A stretch of 64,000 nucleotides of DNA from Mytilus californianus (GCF_021869535.1 NW_026262712.1:102676140-102740139), one strand, 5' to 3'; counted from the stretch's first letter, positions 45,441 to 60,400 are shown. Program-made: numbers and translations. Notes: a model not told the origin generated them from the letters alone.

Positions 45441-48400
45441 GTGAGTCAGGAGAATTAAGTTTTATTAACATTTTTCTACCAAATACAAAGTGTTCATTGC
45501 TATTTTTGTCTTTCCTGATCATTCAGTGCAACCCTGCCATTGTCTGTGTAGTTTTCTTTTGTTGCTCCATCTAGCCTTAGTGAAAGGTTAAAGTTCACAC
45601 TTCTAATATTATTGAATATGGAACACTGAAGACCAGAAATAGGATGACAGTCTGTTGACACCCTACAAACAACTTATATTTCTTTATTTCATCAGATAAT
45701 CATCATTAATTTACAAGCATAATGTCTTAAAAAAATGTGAGATATCCAGATTCTACCACTGTCCAAATTACATTACATGTACATGTAAATGCAATATTTC
45801 TGCACTCTCGAACAATACAGGTGATTGGAAAACTTTTGATGGGCTCTATTTGATAATTTGAAATCTAAAATTCATATGTCTCAATAGTGGCGAACACTGC
45901 ATGTATCCAACTATATAATAACAAGATACAGATCAGGGATAATATCAATATTTGAATTATGCCTAGCTGATGCAAGACACAGGACTTTCCCATTAATTGT
46001 TCATGTAGAGAGTTCCATAGTTTTTGAGCTTTTGTCTTCACTCTCTAATGAATCAAATTATGTAACAAAATTTAAAGAAGGACATTATTTTTAATAGCAT
46101 ACAAGATTTGACAGTGAAGAGGAAAATCAAGTTAATTTGTATGGAAATATAGAAAAACCTGTTTAATATATAAAAACACATACGTTGCTGACATTGCTGA
46201 GTCTAATGCTTCAGTATTGACATGGAATAGAGAATGCATCACCAAAACTGTTTACTGTTTAGGCTAGATTTCTTATAGATAGAATAAATCCTTTTCATGT
46301 ACACTAGCTGTCATGACTGTATTTCTGATAGACAGATAGAATGAAAATTTCATGTAAATAATATAAGTACTTATTAATACCTCCATAACCTAGATTACCT
46401 AAGCATGCTAAGTAGAAATATATACAGTTTTATTTATTTTGATAAAAAGTCCCAAGCTATCCATTGCTATAATCATAGAGTAACCGGTGAACCCCAAGGC
46501 TTGACTGGGGTATAGAAGTATTGTCACCCCTGGAGGTCTTTCCTTTCAGAAGTAAAACCCTTGCTAAAGAGAAACTTCTGTTTGGCTTTACGGAATGTTT
46601 AAATTCACAGCCATGTCAGGTCAGAATGGGGATATAAATACTATATTACGGATTATGAATGTGTCGAGTTTTGTGATTGGTACGTACATTATCACATGAT
46701 TATTGTCTATATACTTGTAAAATTAAAATATATAAACTTTTTTATGTTTCTACAGTGTCTATATATGTAATTTATTGGTATTTGACAGAAATTATGTATG
46801 AAGACTTAGAGCAATTGTAGAATTTCTTTATTGCATAAGCAAAGTAAACCTTATAAAGTAAAGTTTTGTTTATTTTCTCAGGTAAATGACCTGATACCCA
46901 AGCCAGAAGAGAGAGATGCTATATTTAGATCTCTGGAAGTTTATCAGCAGTAAGTAAAATATGTCATGTGATAGAAGCATTATAAAATTCAAACAAAATT
47001 TAGATCTCTCGTATAGGAATACAATATTATACCCAACAACACAAATAATGTACAGTACTTCTTCCCATGCATATATACAGTTTTATAATTTTTTGTTTAT
47101 TTTTGCTGAACATTTGAACAACTCAGATATATTGATAATCATTCACTGGTTTCCAAGTTTTTGTTTAAGTGACAACAATTGGGATTTCATAAAAAAAGTC
47201 AAATATTAGTCCATTTCAAATTGATCATTAGGAAAAAAGCTGGTTGAGTATAAGCATGTATATATGTGTGAGTATTTTTCATGGACAAATTATATGAAGC
47301 CATTTGTCATCTAAACCCAATACAATAGACCATTTTCATATTACTGACTTTTGACTCCGAAGTTTATATTTTTTCAACAGATTACTTACTCTGTGGTAGG
47401 ACATCCTGGTACCAAGTCAAGTAAGAGCAACGTAAAATAGTAAAATCAAACTTTCAAACGGTACAATTTTTGGGGAATATTAACTGCTTCATGTTTTCTT
47501 TACACGACAAAAATCATTGGAAAACAGTAAACTTTCCCCTCAAATTACACCGATTGTATGTTTGTTTTTACTTATTTTGGTTACTCTTACCTGGCCGATC
47601 GAGTACCAGGATGCCCTACCACAGAAAAGGTAACCTGTCGAAAAATTATATAATCTGGAGTCAAAAGTTGGTAATATGAAAATTGTCTATTGCATTTGGA
47701 ATAAGCAGAAAAAGTAATAATATTTCTCTAAAGCTTTGTTTTACTGTCTGTCTCATTAAATTTACAAATTCAATTTGTAAACTAAATACAGGTAGTTATT
47801 CTAACATAGAAAGGACCAGATTTGCTTTTGGCAAAATATGGCCTTGAATTTCAACTTTATGATGAAATATACATGATATATGGATCATGAATATCAAAAA
47901 GACCTCAATTTGGTTTTTCAAAAGACTTATATTAGGCAAACAAATTGCTTCATAAGAATCCATTAAAAGCTCCAAAGTCAGCATACCTATGACGTCACTT
48001 AGTTTAGGGGCCAAAGAAGATAACATCTTTTCGCAGAATTTTCTTTAATGAAAATTTTACACTAAAATAATGACTGAAATTGAATTATGTACTTGTTTTG
48101 CATTAGAATAGAGATAACTGTATTGTATTTGAAGCTTTGCGGACGTCCATCGGTAGTTTTACTGTCTCAAATACCCGTTTACCTGTCTCCGCTACGCGTC
48201 GCCAGGTAAACTAAATTTGCGACAGTAAAACTACTGATGGACGGCGCAAAGCTTCAAATTCAATACAGTTATCTCTTAATCTCAGCAGTTTTTATGTGAA
48301 ATTTGAAGTATTTTTTCCAGATTAGAAAAAAAACCATTAAAATCTCAGGACTAATTTTAACCCTTCATAAACTTACACCTTTGCTTGTCTAATGTGTTAA

Positions 48401-51400
48401 TCAGCTTTATTGATACACATATATAGAAATCATAAATGACATGTTAAATTTTACCTGCACAAATTGAAATGACAATTTTCAGTAGACCAGTTCATATGGT
48501 TTTTTGACACACAATGTTCTTTAAATTTCTCTATAACTAGCATGGCATGTTGACCTTATAATGTCTTTTCAGGGTTTTTTGTGTTTTTTGGATTACTTTT
48601 TCATTGGTACTTTACCCAACCTCTCTGATTACTGATTAATAAATTTTGTTTTTTCTAATGCAGAAATCATGAAAGCTTCATATAGTATTATCAATAAAAA
48701 CAGAATTTGTTTATCAGCATTATCAACATCATGCACTACATGTACAACTCAGGTAGACCAAACAATTTCACCTGCTTATTGTGGGCGTATAAGATTAGCC
48801 ATACATTGTTCTGTATATTTTGTTTGTACTATTTGTTTACATGATGTTTCAAGTTTATCCAACACATTGGATTGATAAAACATTGGACATTGCTAGCAAA
48901 CATTTTAGGTAAAATATTTAAAAAAAAAAGGACTTTGTCTGCTGTGAGCAGGTGGAAGGTTATTTGTATGAGCTGAAAAGTGTTTCAGTTGCAATATTTA
49001 TGGTTGCTTACTCTCAAATTTGAGGACTATCATGTGTTAATAGATGTAGCCGGTTGAAAAGACATATATTATTTGTTCTCACTAGGGGGCAATTTTTAAA
49101 AAATATTTGGCCTCCTTGTTTGTTTTGTGAAATATGTCTTCTGAACCTGGAACATTCCATAAATTGGAATAGCCATTGATGACTGAATACCATCATTGAA
49201 TATGATTTGTTATTTTACCTTATGCCATGTTTGGTATATATATAAATATACTTTGTTTACAGAACGCTTGATCTTCTCCAACTGGTAGAGGAAATGATGA
49301 AGTACATAGATGAACCAACCAAACTAGAGCTATTTGAATATTTGAGGTCAGTAAGGGATGATTGCAAACTTGTACAAAATACTAGCAATTTTTGGACATA
49401 GTGTTAAAAAATATTTATACATATTTATTTACAGCAGTAGTATAATATATGCCTTGCAATTGAAAGCATTATGAAAATACAGAGAGAGGCATTTATCAAA
49501 ATCAGATAACAAAATGTGCTTACATTAGCAAACATTTCCTGGGTTTTTTCAGGATTTTACAGCATTTCCTTGTAGGCTATTTATGGTTTATTGGCCATTT
49601 ATTGAACTTCCATAAGACATCAAGTAGTAACAACAGAAAATTAGTTGTTATATGGTGATTAAAACTCTGAGTAAGAAGACTATATTTACATTGAATTTAA
49701 GTCATTAGGTCAAATACAGTTAAGTATTTCAGTAAAGTTGCCTTTCCTGTTTGAATATTTATTCTCTTTGGCAAGGAAAGATGCTCTTAATTAATATATA
49801 TTTAGCTTTAGACGGTCAGGTAAGCTGTAGTAAAAACTGTGTGACACTAGTTTCAGTATAAAGGCATTTCAAATTTGTGTCATATTCAGTTTAATCAGAT
49901 TGCAATTTTCTTTGCAGTTATAAACTGATAAACAAACTTCACTGACAACTGTATAAAAAGTAAATTTGGTGCTTGGGACTTGCAGTGAGATGTGAGCTAT
50001 TGCTCTGTGTCAAAGACCTTATGCTCCGGGTTTATGAATTGTGGGGAATTTTTGTCATGAATAGAAACCCCATATCCCATCTTTTATATTCTGTATGTAT
50101 ATACAAGGCATATCAAAATCTAAATATGTCATTATACATAAAAAGGGTAGAAATAAATGTAGCACTTACTACAATATGGAGATTGAATACACCCTCATAA
50201 AGAGTCATATAAAAAAAGGCACACTGTTCAAAATATCTAGTTTACAAAAATCTCATACTGTATTTCACTCATTCCAAATTTGAGACGATACACTCAACCT
50301 CTGATGAGTCGAACCTTGGATAAGTCAAATACTTTTGTCCGGTCCCTTCGACTTTGATATAACAAGGTTTGACTGTACTGGTATATTATTTTATTTTGCT
50401 GTATACATTGCTACTTGTGGGTCCAAAAACTATCTGAAAATTGACCAAAATCAATGGATTTGTAAGGACAATATGTATACGGGCCAACTGATTTCAATAT
50501 GACTTTGAACAGCTGTACTTGTTTTTAATTTTGTATTACCTAAACTTTAAAACAGCTTATTGTTGAAGGCCTATAGTTGTTTATATTTTTGTTTGTTGGT
50601 CTCTGGTAGATAGTTCTCTCATTGGCAATCATATCACATCTCTGGTGGATAGTTCTCTCATTGGCAATCATATCACATCTCTGGTGGATAGTTTTCTCAT
50701 TGGCAATCATATCACATCTCTGGTGGATAGTTCTCTCATTGGCAATCATATCACATCTCTGGTGGATAGTTTTCTCATTGGCAATCATATCACATCTCTG
50801 GTAGATAGTTCTCTCATTGGCAATCATATTACATCTCTGGTAGATAGTTCTCTCATTGGCAATCATATCACATCTCTGGTGGATAGTTCTCTCATTGGCA
50901 ATCATATCACATCTCTGGTGGATAGTTCTCTCATTGGCAATCATATCACATCTCTGGTGGATAGTTCTCTCATTGGCAATCATATCACATCTCTGGTGGA
51001 TAGTTCTCTCATTGGCAATCATATCACATCTCTGGTGGATAGTTCTCTCATTGGCAATCATATCACATCTCTGGTGGATAGTTCTCTCATTGGCAATCAT
51101 ATAACATATCTCCTTAATTGTATATCAATGGAAACTTTAAATCAAAAATTCAAATTTTAATAAAATATTATAACCAATAAAGCCCTTTAATATAACACGC
51201 TGTTCTTAACCCACTTATCTATCTTATCTGTAACTTGTATTTGGCGACTATTTTTTGGAAAGAGGGCGCTGATATCCCGTACTAATTATGTGGTGAATGG
51301 AGAATGTGTGCTCTCTCACTATAGCTAAAGATTCTTTCTATTTTCATAAGCAGTTTATAGTGAAGATTCTGATTAGATATGTACTTTTATTTGACTTTAA

Positions 51401-54400
51401 CTATCAAATTAAGCTGAAAAAATACATTGACAAGAAAATGGATGATAATTTTTGTCGATTTAATTGTTTTCATTTAAGTTATATAATGCATAAAGGAGAA
51501 CTTCTTTACTGAAAAAAGTTAAGATAATAAGAAATGTATTTGTTTCCTCAATAAAGTGCTAATATGTAAATAATGAATACATGTTCAGCTAAATATATAC
51601 ATAAATTGTAATGTCACTTTATAGATCAGAGATAAAACTATTTTTAGATTGATCATTTAATTCCATTTAATTATATGATGTAATTTACAACATAACATCA
51701 TTTGTATAGCTACTAAATGCATGATCAGTCTGTAGTTTTCCATAATGATACTGTTTCAAAAATTATTTCTGTGCACTATTCGATTAGTGACATGTATGAT
51801 AATCAAATTAAAAGACAAAAAAAAAATTCTTATTCCATTTCACATTTAAATCTCATTGCTAAACATATGTAGAGACATTTTATTTTTGGGAAATAATTGA
51901 TGCCTTTTCGGGTTAAACAAGACTTCAGGGGGGAAAAGTTTAAACTATTTTTATACTTTGTACATATTTAGCCATATTAAAAAGAAAAAGATTTTTGAAA
52001 TATGTTTTTAGGTTTTATTAAAAAAAATATGAGGTCATGAAATTTTTAATATTAAGAACAATCTTTAATAGCATACATTTTTTTTCGATTAGTTCACTGG
52101 TAGTCCACAGAATTAGTCTTTTCAAGTTAAATAAGCATAATGAAATCACTGCAAAAATTGCTGTTTACAAAAAAAAAAACTATAAAAAATATAGTTATAT
52201 GATAAAAAGAAATATAACAAGACAAAAAAAATTACTATTGATTTTTAGTTGGTTCATCTTATCTTGTACTAAATTATTTAAATTCCATTATCTATACTAA
52301 CATATTTTACAAACATTTTGGATATTTATCGTATTTACACATTAAATATTAAAATTTTCATTACAGAATTCCAGTTTAAAGGACATTACATCTTCTTGTT
52401 TTATAAAATTTTAACAACACAAGATTACAAGTCTGCCAATTATCTTTTGTTTCGACTAATCAATTTTTCAGCATTATAATTAAAAAATTAATTATTCATA
52501 ATATAATCTAGTAGGCTTTGATACAAACTCATCAATTTTTTACAATACAGAATAAAATGTCTTTTTTTGTTAGACAGGTCTAGTAGGTATTATCAAATAT
52601 TAAAGGCTTTCACATTGTCTATTTGTATAATTTATTGATCTATGCCTGAATGCAATGGCCAAAGTGTTGATTATTTATTTATAGTCTATTAATAGCATTT
52701 CATAAATAATTTGGTTGCTTACTATTATGTATATCAATTTACTTTATGAAACTTGAGCAGAAATATTATTCAGAAATAATGCAAAAGAAATATTTTGTAT
52801 ATTGTTAGGAAAGTATAAGGTTTTAAATTTCATACAAATATGAATTTGCCATAATATTTTCATTAATAATATGAAATTTCAGAAACATAATTTTAAGTTT
52901 AGGCAGGAAGTAAAATGATAAGGAGGATTTGATTTCTTCATTTTATTGCAGTTAAAATTTTGATTTGAAATTGATTTTAATACAGGCATTGAAAATGATC
53001 TTAGTCTACTAACTAAGCTGGCCAGTGTGGTATATTGTTCTTTGTGATGTCTAATTTGACCTCAGATAATTGTCATCTAGATGTCATTTAGTTTTTCACA
53101 TTTTCATCATCTCCACTTCTGGTCAGTTGAACAAAATTTAGCAAAATCATTATGTTTTAAAAGTTTTTTTTTATAGAATTCTTCATTTTTTTTAGAATAA
53201 TAATTTGGTTCCCAGTTTTTTTTAGGATATTAACTTGGGTTCCAAGTTTTTTTAGGATATTAACTTGGGTTCCCAGTTTTTTTAGGATATTAACTTGGTT
53301 CCCAGTTTTTTAAGATATTAACTTGGTTCCCAGTTTTTTTAGGATATTAACTTGGGTTCCCAGTTTTTTTTTAGGATATTAAATTGGTTCCCAGTTTTTT
53401 TAGGATATTAACTTGGGTTCCCAGTTTTTTTTCTTACAAATGATGAGGGGTGGACAGGGGGTCCCTGATTCCAACTTCCCTACCCCCAAGTCCAACCCCC
53501 TTACTCACAATTCCCTCCACCCATACCTCTACTTTCCTCCACCTTTACTTCCAGATGAAAAATAATTAAAAAAAAATACCAGAATACATGTATCCCTATT
53601 TTTACTCCCCCTTTTCTATAGGTTCCTGCTTTCATCCCTCCTGACTCCCACTTCCCACCCCTCATTCCCTTAACCCTGTCTACCCCCTCAATGATGTCAA
53701 ATTTTTCCTCTAAATTTATAACTACATATCTAAATAATTTGTTTAAACATTAAAAGGAATTATAACTAAGAGACCCTCTACATAGATTAATAATTTTGCA
53801 CTGATTAAGTTTCGATACAGACAGTATTATACTGTTAATTAGGTTCAGTCAGTATTGCATATTTGCATCTTATTGGACAATTTCTACCTGACGTACAGTT
53901 ATACTGTATCCAATAACCTTTTTTTAAAACTTCACATTTTATTCTTGTTGGATGAGTGATTTGCAATGAGTGATTTGCTCTGTTTTTTGTTTGCACCGGT
54001 GACCTACACCTTTCCGAACTTTTTCGTACATTATTGAGAGTACAATCTGATGCTGTATATGTTGCCAGTATAACTATACTGTCAGACTGTATATGTACTA
54101 TCAACTACAACTTTTGTTTTTTGTTGTTATCTTTTTCGTTGGCATAGTCGTCGTCGTTGTCGTCCGAAGACACATTGGTTTTCGCACAATAACTTTAGTT
54201 TAAGTGAATGGATCTCTATGAAATTTTACTATAAGGTTCAATACCACAAAAGGAAGGTTGGGATTGATTTTGGGGGTTATGGTACCAACAGTTAAGGAAT
54301 TAGGGGCCAAAAAGGGGCCAAAAATAAGCATTTTTGTAACTTCCAGACAATAACTTGTGTGTTAGAGTATGGATCTCTCTGACATTGTACCACAAGGTTC

Positions 54401-57400
54401 CATATCACAAAGGGAATGCTGGGATTGATTTTGGGGTAATTGCCTTAAAATTTTAGAAATTAGAGGCCAAAAAAGGGGCAAAAAACAAGCATTTTTCTAG
54501 TTTCATGACAATAACTTATGTGTAAGTGCATGAATCTTTCTGAAATTGTACTACAAGGTTCCATATCACAAAGGGAAAGCTGGAATTGAGTAGGGGGTAA
54601 TTGCCCTAAACATTTAGGATTAAGGGGCCAAAAAATAAGCATTTTTCTAGTTTCTAGGCAATAACTTGTGTTCAAGTGTATGGATCTCTCTGAAATTGTA
54701 CTGCAAGGTACCATACCACAAAGGGAAGGCTGTGATTGAGTTTGGGGGTGATGAATCATAAGGGGTTTCAAAAAATTTGGGCGGGGGGATTTTTTTTTCC
54801 TCTTTTTTTTTTCTTCCTTTTTTTTCCATTTTAAGTTGGTTATTTCTGATTTATATATAAAAGCAAATAATAATGATATGGTTTGAATAGGTAAATTGAA
54901 AATTTTTAAGTTCTTAGACCACATTCATTCTGTGTCAAACACCTATGCTGTGTCAAATATTTAATCACAATCCAAATTCAGAGCTGTTTCAAGCTTGAAG
55001 GTTGTATCCATACTTGCCCCAACTGTTCAGGGTTCGACCTTTGCGGTCGTATCAAGCTGCGCCCAGCGGAGCATTTTATTTTGCTGATGAATCCCAATTA
55101 TTGTCACATTAACAAATTATGTCTGTATGAGTCTTTGCCAATACAACTAAACCAAAAACAACTGTCATACAAGTGGGAGGTATAGCTAGCTATAAAACAA
55201 GGTTTAACCCTCCATTTTATTGGGAATATGCCTGTACCAAGTCAGGAATATGCCAGTACCAAGTCAGGAATATGCCAGTACCAAGTCAGGAATATTCCAG
55301 TACCAAGTCAGGAATATGCCTGTACCAAGTCAGGAATATGCCAGTACCAAGTCAGGAATATGCCAATACCAAGTCAGGAATATGCCAGTACCAAGTTAGG
55401 AATATGCCTGTAAAAAGTCAGGAATATTCCAGTACCAAGTCAGGAATATGCCTGTACCAAGTCAGGAATATGCCTGTTCCAAGTCAGAAATATGCCAGTA
55501 CCAAGTCAGGAATATGCCAGTACCAAGTCAAGAATATGCCTGTACTAAGTCAGGAATATGCCTGTACTAAGTCAGGAATACAACAGTTTGTTTTCCTTTC
55601 ATTAATTACCTTTGTTGAAAAAGTCAAGCATTTGATCTTGTCAGGTTTTAAGGTTTTCCCTATTTTTGAAATAAACTTAGAAATTTGATAATTTTGTTTA
55701 TACTTTTTGTATACATTATGTCATTATACTTACATATATCTACATCTGTACTAGGTGAGGGAAACATAGGCATCTGTACTAGGTAAGGGAAACATTGGCA
55801 CCTGTACTAGGTGAGGGAAACATTGACACCTGTACTAGGTGAGGGAAACATTGGCACCTGTACTAGTTGAGGGAAACATTGGCACCTGTTCTTGGTGAAG
55901 GAAACATTGGCACATGTACTAGATGAGGGAAACATTGGCACATGTACTAGGTGAGGGAAACATTGGCACCTGTTCTTGGTGAGAGAAACATTGACACCTG
56001 TACTAGGTGAGGGAAACATTGGCACCTGTACTAGGTGAGGGAAACATTGGCACCTGTACTAGGTGAGGGAAACATTGGCACCTGTACTAGGTGAGGGAAA
56101 CATTGGCCCCTGTACTAGATGAGGGAAACATTGGCCCCTGTACTAGGTGAGGGAAACATTGGCCCCTGTACTAGATGAGGGAAACATTGGCACATGTACT
56201 AGGTGAGGGAAACATTGGCACCTGTACTAGGTGAGGGAAACATTGGCACCTGTACTAGGTGAGGGAAACACTGGCACTTGTACTAGGTGAGGGAAACATT
56301 GGCCCCTGTACTAGGTGAGGGAAACATTGGCACTTGTACTAGGTGAGGGAAACATTGGCATCTGTACTAGGTGAGGGAAACATTGGCACTTGTACTAGGT
56401 GAGGGAAACATTTGCATCTGTACTAGGTGAGGGTAACATTGGCACCTGACTATGTGAGGGAAACATTTGCATCTGTACTAGGTGAGGGTAACATTGGCAC
56501 CTGACTATGTGAGGGAAACATTTGCATCTGTACTAGGTGAGGGTAACATTGGCACCTGTTCTAGGTGAGGGAAACATTTGCACCTGTACTAGGTGAGGGA
56601 AACATTGGCACCTGACTATGTGAGGGAAACATTTGCATCTGTACTAGGTGAGGGTAACATTGGCACCTGACTATGTGAGGGAAACATTTGCACCTGTACT
56701 AGGTGAGGGAAACATTGGCACTTGTACTAGGTGAGGGAAACATTGGCCCCTGTAATAGATGAGGGAAACATTGACACATGTACTAGGTGAGGGAAACATT
56801 GGCATCTGTTCTAGGTGAGGGAAACATTGGCACCTGTACTAGGTGAGGGAAACATTGGCACCTGTACTAGGTGAGGGAAACATTGGCCCCTGTAATAGGT
56901 GAGGAAAACATTGGCACCTGTACTAGGTGAGGGAAACATTGGCACCTGTACTAGGTGAGGGAAACATTGGCACCTGTACTGGGTGAGGGAAACATTGGCA
57001 CCTGTACTAGATGAGGGAAACGTTGGCCCCTGTACTAGGTGAGGGAAACACTGGCACTTGTACTAGGTGAGGGAAACATTGGCACATGTACTAGGTGAGG
57101 GAAACATTGACACATGTACTAGGTGAGGGAAACATTGGCACATGTACTAGGTGAGGGAAACATTGACACATGTACTAGGTGAGGGAAACATTGGCCCCTG
57201 TAATAGGTGAGGGAAACACTGGCACCTGTACTAGGTGAGGGAAACATTTGCACCTGTACTAGGTGAGAGAAACATTGGCACCTGTACTAGGTGAGGGAAA
57301 CATTGGCCCCTGTAATAGGTGAGGAAAACATTGGCACCTGTACTAGGTGAGGGAAATATTGGCACCTGTACTAGGTGAGGGAAACACTGGCACCTGAACT

Positions 57401-60400
57401 TTTCTATATAATTGTATAAGAAAGTTTAAAACTACTCAGCATACTGTTACAAATTATTTCTTAGTAATTAAGCCTCATGGGTGGAAGTCTTTGACCTCAA
57501 TTTCATTCATTAATGATTTTATAAAATCTGCACCCAGATTTCATCGTGAAAACACATCATTAATATTTGGTAAACAGATCAATTTTTTAGGGAAGATGTT
57601 AGTCTGACCCTTTTTCCCATAAAAGTGCAGTCTGAGCTATTGCTATGACCTCGCATCAATCTTTCTCCTTTGTCTGTCGTTGAGAACAAGTCTGAGCTAT
57701 TGCTATGACCTCCCATCAATCTTTCCTCCTTTGTCTGTTGTTGAGAACAAGTCTGAGCTATTGCTATGACCTCCCATCAGTCTTTCCTCCTATGTCTGTC
57801 ATTGAGAACAAGTCTGAGCTATCGCTATGACCTCCCATCAATCTTTCCTCCTTTGTCTGTCGTTGAGAACAAGTCTGAGCTATTGCTATGACCTCCCATC
57901 AATCTTTCCTCCTTTGTCTGTTGTTGAGAACAAGTCTTAGCTATTGCTATGACCTCCCATCAATCTTTCCTCCTATGTCTGTCATTGAGAACAAGTCTGA
58001 GCTATTGCTATGACCTCCCATCAATCTTTCCTCCTTTGTCGGTCGTTGAGAACAAGTCTGAGCTATTGATATGACCTCCATCAATCTTTCCTCCTTTGTC
58101 TGTCATTGAGAACATTACAGTCATATGATTTCAGTCTTGAGTTAAACTTTTCTCATATCATTGCTGGTCTCAAATAATGAGTTTTATTGTTTTTTCCCAT
58201 GAGTGTGAGGTATTCCACTTGCTGTTATTTATTAAATATGCCGCATGTTGGTTCCCGAGCACAATTGTATCAATAAACAAGAGCAAGTAAAAGGTTTGAA
58301 TGTAATCAGACAGACGGGCCGCAGCAGCCAACAGTTTCCGTGCAATAACTTATGAATCTTTCAACCAATGCTTTTCAAATTTTAATATCTTGATACTCAA
58401 GACAAAATGGAGGTCAAGTTTGATATTGACGATTTTCACTTTTACCGCTCAGGAGTTCTTAATGGTCGTTGATATATTTGAAAATGGCACTTTATGTTGT
58501 TTCCTTTCAATAACTTAAGAACCCCTTCCATCCCCAGTTTACAAATAATAATATGTTGTTAGTGATGACAAAATGGAGGTCGACTTGAAAATTGACAATT
58601 TTTCCTTTTACCGTTCAGGAGTTGGTCTATTGGAAAATGGCACTTTAAGTGGTTTTTGTGCAATTTCTTATGAACCAATTGACCAATGCTTTAAAAATTT
58701 TAATATGTTATTACTGATGAAAAAATGGAACTCATGTTAGATATTGATGTTATTTTTTACTTTTGCAGTCAGTGAGTTATGGGTCTGATTTTATGTCATT
58801 ACTTTGCAATTACTTATATTGACCGTTCAACAAATACTCTTAAAATTTTGATATGCTGTTACTCAGACAACAAAATGGTGGTCAAATTTGAAATTGATGA
58901 TTTACATTTTTGTCGTTCAGGAGTTGTGGTTCTTGAAAGATTGAAAAATAGGCATAAAATGTCGCAGGTCAAAAAATCCTGAAAGCACCTTTGAAAATAC
59001 AGAAAACCCAGTTTACTGTCAATTTGACAGCTCACTCCTTGTCTAATAACTGTTGGACTCCTCCCTTTATAAACAACAAAAGCTTTTATTAGACCAATAT
59101 TATTAATAATTGTTTGGGGAATAGTGGTTTCCATATAATGATTAAAAATAAACCTTATCTTGGCAATAAAATTTGAAGAAACAAAATTAATATGCTACTT
59201 TATTTGATGCAGTCTTGCATATGTCCATGTATTATTCAAAGTTTTTTAATTGACTTTTCAATGTTGTTGTAATTGAGTTTATCTAGTAAATGTCAAGGTA
59301 ATCATAAAGAAATATAATGTTTGTTTTGCTTTATTATATTTTAATATTTACCATGCTTTTAATTGCTAAATGCACCTTTGAATAGGAAATTGCTTTGTAA
59401 AATATAACTAACTGGTATCTCTATAATCATCACTTCAAATACTGTCAATTCAGAAATGATAGTTTTATTACGTGTATTGTGATGAGATATTTGTCGAACA
59501 GATAAAAACTAGTATTTTGAATTTGATAGCATTATTTTGTTTGCAGTATTTCCTAAAATAGCAATAATCAAACATGCTTTTGTGTCCATTGTCCCAACAA
59601 TCACAATAAGAAAAAAGTAAAATAACAAAAATAACGAAGGTAGGGTAGGAGGAGTGGGTACAGGGTCTTTGCATCAGAAATAAACACATTTATTCTAAAA
59701 CCAGTTGCTGGCATGATACAGGTTATGTTCTTCTCATATATTTTATGATGTTATGATATTAAACCCCTAACAGGAGGGATTGTGCTTGATTTTCATATGA
59801 TGAAGACATAATCTTTCAATCAGTTTAATTGAGATCTGGAGCTGGCATGTCAGTAACTGCTAGTAGTCCTTTGTTAATTTATGTATCATTGTCATTTTGC
59901 TTAGTTTCTTCTGTTACCTATTCTGACATCGGACTCTGACTTCTTTTAAACTGAGTTTTACTGTGCGTATTGCTGTGTGTTTGTTTTTTCTACATTGGCT
60001 AGAGGTATAGGAAGAGGGTTGAGATCTCACAACACATATTTAACATTGCTGCATTTTTGCGCCTGTCCCAAGTCAGGAGCCTCTGGCCTTTGTTAGTCTT
60101 GTATGTTTTTTTTAATTTTAGTTCTATCATATGTTTCTGAGTTAAGTGTTACGTCCATTTTCACTGAACTAGTACACATTTTTGTTTAGGGACCAGCTGT
60201 AGCCTGCCTCTGGGTGCGAGATTTTCTCGCTATGTTGAACACCCATTGGTGGCCTTCGGCTGTTTTCTGCTCTTTGGTCGGGTTGTTGTCTCTTTTGACA
60301 CATTTCACATTTCCATTCGCAATTTTACCTATAATGTGTGATCCATCCAAACCCCTTAAACTCCACTGAAAGATTACACACATGTTGAAGTTGAGCACAT

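Larger units (their letters stand above)
46950..49262 (+). other. Harmonin intron 2
   Basis: GTAAGT to TTTACAG, 2.3 kb. It holds a foldback element (47323-47692) and a palindromic element (48110-48276). The 76-codon minus frame at 47796-48026 shows no family features. Confidence 0.75.

Noticed and set aside
50540-51160. Long open frames on both strands (up to 186 codons) made of a 13-residue repeat
   Set aside because: They are a by-product of a stop-free 39-bp tandem repeat inside an M2 element. They appear in several frames at once and sit in an intron.
54460-54924. 154-codon minus-strand frame with repeated C-x-M motifs
   Set aside because: It follows the roughly 155-bp units of a dispersed element present again at 60970-62135.
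55173-55688. 171-codon repetitive open frame
   Set aside because: It is produced by the 22-bp minisatellite, open in all forward frames, with no splice context.
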